Positions 49,888 to 58,800 of a stretch of 64,000 nucleotides of DNA are shown here, piece after piece. The stretch comes from Perca fluviatilis (Eukaryota > Chordata > Actinopteri > Perciformes > Percidae), in the NCBI RefSeq assembly GCF_010015445.1, contig NC_053121.1:27347934-27411933 (forward strand), in the 5' to 3' direction. Within the stretch, counting starts at the first letter, position 1. The number at the start of each line of letters is the position of its first letter. Under the pieces are notes generated by a model. That model was not told the origin of the DNA, searched no databases, and saw only the letters and a program-made list of their open reading frames with translations. The translations under genes were made by a program, and so were the position numbers.

Positions 49888-52800
49888 CTACGGAAGGAGA
49901 AAAAAAAAAACAGGGTTACATACAAATCTGTCTTTTTTGTGCAGATAATATAGGAACAGCAATATCAAATGTTAAAAAAAGGCGGTTTTAAGTATTTTCT
50001 AGATAACAATTTGAGTAAGTTTAATATTTCAGAACCTTGAGTTCTTTCTCTAAGCGGTCCACCTCGGCCCCCAGGGTGTCAATGATGTTCTCCCCGTGTT
50101 TCAGCATGAAGTTCTCCAGCTCCTCGGGGGTCTTCACCTGCTGAATTTCCTGCAGAGAGGAAAAAATAAAAGCACACGCTTAACTTCAGTCAGTAAAGAT
50201 ACAAGGTAAGCAATATAGATGCATGTTGGATACAGCAAGAGCCAAGGACACAGAGGACAAAAAGATCACATTTTTAAAGAAAAAAAAGTTCAGGTTTGTC
50301 AACATTCCTGTTGCAAAAAAATCCAAGCTTGGTTCGGCCCACTTCAACTGGACTGAAGCTCAATCAGGAGACAACATATTCAAAACCTCAACGTCTGCAC
50401 GTTAGATAATTTAAAGAGTAGTTATTGTGGCCTGCGTTACTGTATGCTGTAGATAAACCAGTGCATAATCCTGAGGGTCATTTAGGATTAATTTAAAATA
50501 ATTAAATATAAAACCACAACAGTTTGTAATGAATGCATCTTCCAATGTGACATGAATGCAGCAAGGAACCAACAATTAGCAAAGTAAACAGAACTTCACT
50601 GAAGTGACTTTTTGTTTAACCCAAAATGTCCCAATAATAATCAGTTTTTGTTATTAAAAGTGACTGTGTAAGCTGCAGTGTATGTGCTTTTTATTCATTT
50701 AGACATTTTATTCTTTATTTAGATTGTGACAGAGAGAGAAGGGATGACATGCAGCAATTATAGTCGGGAAAATGACAAGATGTTCGCTCTTTCACGACTC
50801 ATCAACGGTGAGGATGGCATAAACAAGAAAGCATGAAAAACTGGAATTATCCTTTAATGACTGAAAACCCTTTGTTTTGAATTGATCTGTGATTTGTTCA
50901 ATGTGTCCTTAGCAGTTGTTAGCAACAGATGGATTCATAATGTAGTGTTCAGAAGACTATGTTTGTTGCCTACTATACGCAACAGTAATAAAAAGTAGTG
51001 ATCAAATAATATTAAAGAAAAAGGAAACGAAGGGAGTGAAAAAAAAATAAAAATAAATAAATAAATAACTTACATTGAGGATTTGGTCAATGTCTTGTTT
51101 TTCCAGATAAGACCGTGTCACCACTCGGCCATCAAAGTCAACTTCAGCCTTGAATCGCACTTTGCTCAGTCCCAGATCAGTGGCCTTCACATCGTGGATG
51201 GCCCTGATCATGATACAAAACAAAGCAGTTCTTTAGGTTAGGCAGGAAGAAAAACTATCATACTTCAAACTTAGTCGGGGAACAAAACATATTACAGGGT
51301 ACTTCAGTGGATTTTCGCCAAAACAGGGTGTGTTTATAACGAGTATGACATAAAATGTAGTTTTGCGTTGCCAGATCTATCTCCACAGCGCTGCAGAGGA
51401 AGGTCTGGCCCTTCCACACAACTTTCCTGGATAGGTGAAAAACATGCTTTGGTGTATTGGCGTTTCTTTAAACCAATCACAGTGGTCTTGGGCGGCGCTA
51501 ATCGCCGGACGAAGCAAATGTGCCTCTGCAAAATAACCTCGGGAAGGAACTTGTTTTGGGTGAAACGGGCACATTTAAAAGTTGTTTTAATCAAGCAACA
51601 GAAAACACAGATTTGACAAATAGTCCAGCTAGCTGTCTGGATTTACCGTGCAGAGGTCTGAGGAGCAGTTAACCTTAGTCCTCATACATCGAGTGGAGTT
51701 TAGAATGGCAACTAGAGATGCACCGAATTGGTGCCGATACCGATTTTAGCCGATTCCATTTTTTCTAACCACTTCACAGCACACACAAATATTTATTTTG
51801 TATCTTTTCTTTAATAGAACATTTTACATTTTGCATAGAACATATTTTGAACAGATAACCGATCACTATAAAATAGAACTGTATAAATTACTCCTGGTAT
51901 TGGAAATTCACACACATCTAAAGTGCAATGTTATGGAATAACCATTTCCTTCTTTTCACATCCAATATCCAACAAAAAAAGTGATATATTTAGCAAACTA
52001 AACTTCTGGATGAAAATGCCCGAGTGCATTTGTACAAAAGGGCGTCTAGAACAGTGATAGTTAAGAGTGCATGTCGGAGAATAGCTCGGACACGCGCTTC
52101 ACAACGCGAGTGGGCACGCGCCCCACCCGGCGGAAAAGGGAGAGAAAGGACAAAGAGACCGGAGCATAACTAGCAGTGGAAATCGGGTGTCTGTCCTAGA
52201 GAACTGTTAAGTCGTATAACTTATGTTGTCAGTTCATTGTTGTGAAAATCGGCCAATTCCGGTCACCAGCTGGTCTATAGGTGCATCTCTAATGCCAACA
52301 CAAAGAAAGCAGAAGGTGTGGGACATGCGGCCGAAAATGAGGGGCATCTGGCGGGACTTCCGGCAGCACCGGAACTATCCCGTAAATTAAGCGTCGATAT
52401 GGACTGCGTACAATGAAACAGGTTACAAGACCACAATGTTTAATTTCTTAAAGTCACTCGCATGTTCATGCTGTGACAGAGTAATTACACTAGATCGCTT
52501 TGCACTGCTCTGTGTACAGCTTGCATATAAAGTTAGGTAAGTTCATGTTATTTTAACCAGAATGTTGTCCCATCGACATCAGTAGATCTTTAAAGTTACT
52601 GACTTGAGATGGGATTATTTGGATACACATGAATGTTTCCAGACCCGACATCAAGACCTGGTCCATGTTTCATAGCCGTGGAGGTGTGTGCACTAGAGTG
52701 TGCCTGCTCATTTGCTGACCTTACTGCGGGGTCGTTCTCCAGGAACTCGGTGAGCTTCTGTACACGTTCTGCCTGTATGGAGCGACCCAGCAGAGCCTCT

Positions 52801-55800
52801 GTGTTAGTGTAGATGAGGAAGGCTGAGACGGCGCCCAGCAACGTGCCCACGCAGATAGAACCCATACTGTCATAGAGGGGGTTACCTGGGGGGTGGACGC
52901 AGGCGGAGAGAATCAGTACAACTTCAGAAATATGGATCATTGCCAACATTGACAGTGGAGACCAAAGTACAGAAACATGAGAGAAGGATTATCCTGATAG
53001 TACTTTATCAATTGAAGAATAATAAGTCATAGTACTGGTTGAGAAGATTATAAGAAGCAAAAAAACACGAGCTCATGAACTGCATGACTAAGGGCAATAG
53101 AACAGCTTGAAACTGATTGACTCCAATAATCCAACAATGTCTCCATGTCTCTTTGTTTACCTGTAAGTGAGGTGAGGCCCATGCAGCCAGAAGCCATGAT
53201 GACTCCTAATACAGCAGCAGCATCCTCCAGCAGCACTACATTAGTACTGGGGTCTCGACTCTGCATTACTGCACACAGAAAAACAACGCAAGACCACAAT
53301 TACACATGAATATTTAAGCGATATACCCACATTATACCAAGTCTGGATATATCAACACAACATTTACATTTGTTGTCAGATATGGGTCTTTGGTAGAATT
53401 ATGGTTGATGAATGATCAGATTTACTTCTTTCCTTCACAATGTGAAAATCAACTCGGGCTGAATGACGCCATCTGTGTACAATGACAGGAAACACCTGCT
53501 TTCCTTTACTCCAGAGGTAAGATTCATTCATTTCAAACTGACGGCAGGTGCATTTGGTCGTCCAGGGAACCTTTCTCTCCCTCTCCTGGCTGTCGGTGCC
53601 CCCCTTCACACATTTGGATCTGGCTCTCCGTCCTCCAGGGATTCAGCCTCTCTTCTTGTCTCTCCCTCTTCCTCTGTGTGCTTGTTTCATTCTCCTATCA
53701 GTGTGAATGATGCGCTTCGGTTTTGCGTCTTGTGCGTTTCTGTCGCCTGTCTACTTCCCAGGTTACATGGTGGTGAAGAGGTCATGTGGCTCAGGTTCTG
53801 TTTGGCGGCGCCTGGAAAGCTGCTTAGCATCCGCCTGGATCCATTTTCTTCCCATATGTTGCCACTATGTATCCTTTTCTCATCCCGGCTGTCTACACTG
53901 TTATTTTATTGTGTTGGTTATTCTGTACATACGTCCAGGGAGATTGTTCCCCAGTTGTTGTTCCTCAAGTTTCTTCCACTTCTTTCCCAGTTAAGAGTTT
54001 TTTTGGGGGAGTTTTTCCTTATCCTAAGGTCTGCTCAGATCTTAACCTTAAGGCATTCTTCTGTATATTGATCATAGAGTATAATGTGGCTTAGAGAAAC
54101 ATTTCTATTTACGTGCTGCAGTCGCAGTCTTTGAAAAAAACACTGTCATATGTGATTTCAGCTAATTCAATTCAATCAGAATTCAATCCCCTCCTCTAGA
54201 TCTCAGGACAGGTTACCTGCAGCTTTAGGTAGATACGGGCAAAGTAAACTGCTGCCTGATCAATATATTCATTGTATTGCAAGGTGTATTGTGTGTATTG
54301 CGCAAGGTGTAAATGGCATTCAAAGCATCATCAATTAATATGAAAAATATTTCTGTTGTACATACCATATTCATAAAAAGACAGTCCATGAAGTTGGGCG
54401 CTCCTCTTTATCTCATTTATGGCTACTAGTAATGTGGCTGAGAAAGGCAAACAGAAAGAAATGTTTCAGTACAAAATGATACTTTATGTCCAAATGTCAC
54501 CAAAGATCAAAAACTTCATTTCAATAAACTACCTCCTTCAGACACCAGAGAGCCCGCCAAAATACAGTAAGCCTGTAACACAGAGAAGTGACGTGTTGGG
54601 TCATTATTATCCTTGATCTATCTTGTATTACAGGCACGAGTCAACACAGACACTCACCCATAACAAAGATTCAATGGGCTGTGGGTGCAGCAATCCCATG
54701 ATGCCATGGTACCAGGAGAGGCCTGCTCCCATCATAAAAATGCCCACCCCGCTGATGAGGGAGGCAATGTAGCGCATGTTGGAGAAGCCATACCTGGAAA
54801 AGACGTAGGGCCTCTATTACAGCTGAGAGTATCATTTGAACAAAACCAGGACTGGTTCACTTACCCATCAATAACATTATTTTCAACAACCCCATTATTT
54901 TGTATAGGATACACTAGGGGTGGGAAATATAATCGATTCTTAGATGCATCGCGATTCTCTTTAGAACGATTCGATTCTCGATTCAGATAAGTTAATAATC
55001 GATTTCAATTGAAATGTGTTGATTTGTACTTGTCTCCAGACAAGTACAAATCAGAAAACAGAGTGACTGAAAGAGGATGGGATAATGGACAACAACTTAA
55101 GGCAATTACACACCAACCAGACGGCCAACCGTCGGCAGAAAAGCCAGTTGGACTGATTAGTCTCCCCGAGTTGGACCAAAAAGTGTCTCAGAACACACCA
55201 AAGAAACGAGACGTAATACGTCTCCATAACAGCAGGCGGCGCTAATCTGTATTGTTGCCCAAAAAACTGTCATGGCGGCTGTTCAGAATACGATCTCATA
55301 TTGTACTAAAATAGTTCACTGATACATGTTTCTGGAAGCGAGAAATAGGCCATGCAGTTGCTGAATCTTTCTTCATTTCAGCTCAACAAAAGGTCAGTTT
55401 AAAAGATTTTCGTCAGATTTTGAGAGACCCTAGTCACACTCATTCCGCTCGCCATATCCGGGTGAGTCCCGACTGCCCTGTCTCCGACTGAACATGTCAG
55501 GTCGGCCAAAATGAATGGCTACAAAATAAAAACCTCAGTAGACAAAATATTTCATTAAAACTTGTGTGTGACAACTATATGTCAAAATCTAAGCTTTATC
55601 TAGTTGCTTTGTGATTAGCTAACTCTGAGTAGCAAACTCAGATTTCTATGTATATTTTTAAAAATCACGCTTGGAAATGTACATAAAAAAATTGTTGCGT
55701 CGATAATCAGTTTAGAATCGAATTGTAGGCCTCGGAATCGGACCGTGAGGTGCCAAGAGACTCCCACCCCTAGGATACACATACCTACGCTCTGCAAAAA

Positions 55801-58800
55801 CACTGTTTGCAAAAGGATTAAACGGTACTTCTGCAAAATTCTAAATGTGTAAACTTCAACCTATACTTCTACTCTTTGGTGTTATAATGACCTATTTTCC
55901 TTTGGAGACAGCTCATGTTCCTCTCATCATCATTTTCTTTTTAACAGTACAGTAAGGTGTATTGCTTACGGGTGCCCTGCATCAGGGTTGCGGACAGATT
56001 GGCTGATTCCCAGGGCGAGCAGAGCCTGGTTGCAGGTGTCGGCCAGAGAGTGGATGGCCTCTGAGAACATGCTAGCTGATCCGGTGTAGACCCAAGCCAG
56101 CAGCTTGAAGATGAAATTCAGCCCATTGCTGAGGACAAGGAAAAATAAGTAGATGAAGCACTCAAACGGCACTGAAAACGTTCATCTTCTACAACACAAT
56201 TTAATGGTTAACAGTAGTTCTGACTTTGGTGGTCTACAGATTTAATAAGCAGCTTGTACTGGACAGAAAAACAGTTAGCTAGGTGATAATGTGGCTGTTA
56301 AGTCTAGACAAACAAATTTGGCTGGAGGCCAAAGTTAATAACATACAATACGATAGCTCCCATTTTCTATTACTCAACTATTTTTGTTTATTGCAAAGTA
56401 TTTCAGCTTTTCTGTTTTCATGCCCCAGAAACACAGAATTCACACCACGACTGGACCTCTCCTCAACTCAGTACTTAACCAATTGAGTCCTGTGAGTCCT
56501 TGTGCATACTAAGTGAGGGAAACATTTTGCTGTTCATGTGACTGCACATGTCCTGTAATGCAATCATCCTAATCCAATAGGCCACATGATGTCATGTGAG
56601 TTAAAGCCCATGCAGTTTCCAATACAGATTTTCACATCTTTGAGATTTTTTTTTGAGTGTCAAAACTCTACAGTGCAGTTTTTTTTTTTAGATAAAGTTA
56701 AAGTAGGTCTACTGTCTCCTAAACGTTACACTCTGACACTCACCCGACATACTGTAGGTAGTTACCCTGCTGACAACAGACTTGCGGTTCCTCTCTAATC
56801 CAATACCTCCCACTGTGTGTGCTACAGCTCAGCAAAGTCACTGAGTACAGAAAGACTTGACAGCGAAACCAAACATGCAGTCAGAAACAAGAACGAGAGC
56901 ATTAAAACTTACATGCAAATAGCGACCATGACCACCTTCCCCGGCCCTTGTAGGAAAGTTGTCCTCTGGCCTGATCGAGGCTTTGTGGAACAAAGAAAAA
57001 CAACTACAGTGAAATTTAGCAACCGGCCTTTGATTTAAGATAAACATGATTGGGAATATCCAGCTGTGTCGCCATAACAGACATATACAGTTAATGTTAT
57101 CTCATGAAAAATACTGTGAGAGGAGGAAAACAAGCCAGCAGAGTATAGAATACACCATGCCATACCAGGCCAGTGTAGAACAGTACAGTTATCAAAATAA
57201 CACCACTGGACTTCATAAATGACAACAGATAATGACATTAATATATACGTAGACGCAGTGACCTCTGTAACAGGGAAAAAGGTCACACTAATACATCACT
57301 TATGTCCACTCTCTCTCTCTTTCACACATAAAACATGTCAGAATTAATCATTATCAAATAAAAGTAAAAGAGCTCACCTTAGTGTTTCCCCAAAAGTCTT
57401 TGTATTCCTTTAACAACTGTTGATTCCTAAAAATACCTGGAGGTCAACAAATAAGAGATACAAATAAAAAGCGATATGTCCAACGGACAAAATAATCAGC
57501 TGTTAAACAATCAGGTTAGTTACACAAATATTCACAAAAGGTCTGTATTGAGTATTAAAGGAATGATTTGATGACAATCCCCCAATTGCTTTTAGGCTGA
57601 GTTTGATGACAAGATTGTTACCACTGTCACTTTTGTCCGTTAAATATAATCCTACAGACAACAGCCGGTTATCTTAGCTTAGCATAAAGAATAGAAACAG
57701 GGGAGACAGCTAGCCTGGCTCCATCCAAAAGTAACTAAATCTGCCTACCAGCATCTCTAAAGCTCAGTAATTATCACGCAATATCTCATTTATTCGTACA
57801 AAAACCAAAGTGTAAAAAAAGACAATTCTAAGTTTTACGAAAGGTCTATTTCACGAGCAGGGACACCCTGGAGCTCGTCACCTTGTAACTGGTCAAAGGT
57901 AAGAAAAAGTACACTGAAAAATCATTGTTTTTATTAGACTTGGGTTTCAAATGGGAACGAGATAGTACATGTTGAATTTTTGCTTTAAGACAAAAAATCT
58001 CAAGCATCATTACATGGGGGAAAAAATTAAAATAAACCTACTTTCTTGAAACTCTCTCTCCACTTCTTTCCTGAGATTTCTCTCTCGGGCTAGAGCTTCA
58101 TGGCTGCCCCATACCTCTAGTGCTCTAATAGTCACAGAAAGAAAGAAAAAAATCAATCACAAAACGTAAGAGAGACACATGAATGAAAATTGGTGGTTTG
58201 AGCAATAATTTGTTGGAGTACACATAGTGTTTATATTCTTTATATCTCTTGAGGTGTAAAGCAAAAAAGGTGTTAGAACTAACTTGGCCTCCACATCTGA
58301 CCGCAAAAAGACCGTGAAAGCCTCTGTGTCGTCGTGAGGGCTGCGTCTTCTGATCTTGCGAAGCTGCTCCAGATCACTTTGAAGACATAAGGGGATGGGG
58401 GTAAGAAAAAGATTTAGGAAGACCTGAGTTAAACGATGTCGGGCAGTCTTATATGTGCTAATCACAGCAGCATGTTAACTTATTAACTCAGGAATGTGTG
58501 TTGTGGTCTGCCCGCATCTCAGCTAGCACTGAACAACACAATTTGTTTGGGAAACTGGGGTTACCTTGGTTTGAGGCAGAATTCATTCATGGCTCTGACT
58601 GCGGTGATAAAGTTGTTCTGAGTGTACTTGGTTCCGTATTCTCTTTTCTTCAGGACTGCTCGAACTGCATATGACAGAGGGAAATTATGACTCAGGGTTT
58701 CATCTATTCAATTCAATTTTATTTATAGTATCAAATCATAACACGAGTTATCTCGAGACACTTTACAGATAGAGTTGGTCTAGACCACACTCTATCTGCA

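Larger units (their letters stand above)
51204..52719 (-). other. slc30a9: slc30a9 intron 15, nested repeats
   Basis: Most of this intron is an older dispersed DNA repeat (about 51360-51712 and 52300-52400) split by a hAT element at 51713-52291. The remaining 52400-52719 shows no recognised structure. Confidence 0.7.
54915..55772. mobile_element. hAT-like element with perfect 8-bp target duplication
   Basis: The element starts TAGGGGTGGGA and ends TCCCACCCCTA. Both flanks are the identical 8 bases GGATACAC (54907-54914 and 55773-55780). The interior near the ends is rich in ATCGATT words. It contains a palindrome (55021-55052) and an inserted Harbinger fragment (from 55100). Confidence 0.92.
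54794..55969 (-). other. slc30a9: slc30a9 intron 10, mostly a nested hAT/Harbinger insertion
   Basis: The hAT element at 54915-55772, with a Harbinger fragment inside it, fills most of this intron. The flanks are short unique sequence. Confidence 0.8.

Noticed and set aside
51334..51616. Overlapping frames on both strands
   Set aside because: They fall in a high-copy dispersed repeat and have no gene-like features.
53463..54071. Long plus-strand frame of 202 codons
   Set aside because: It lies in retroelement-like sequence within slc30a9 intron 13 and reads as low-complexity hydrophobic protein without homology.
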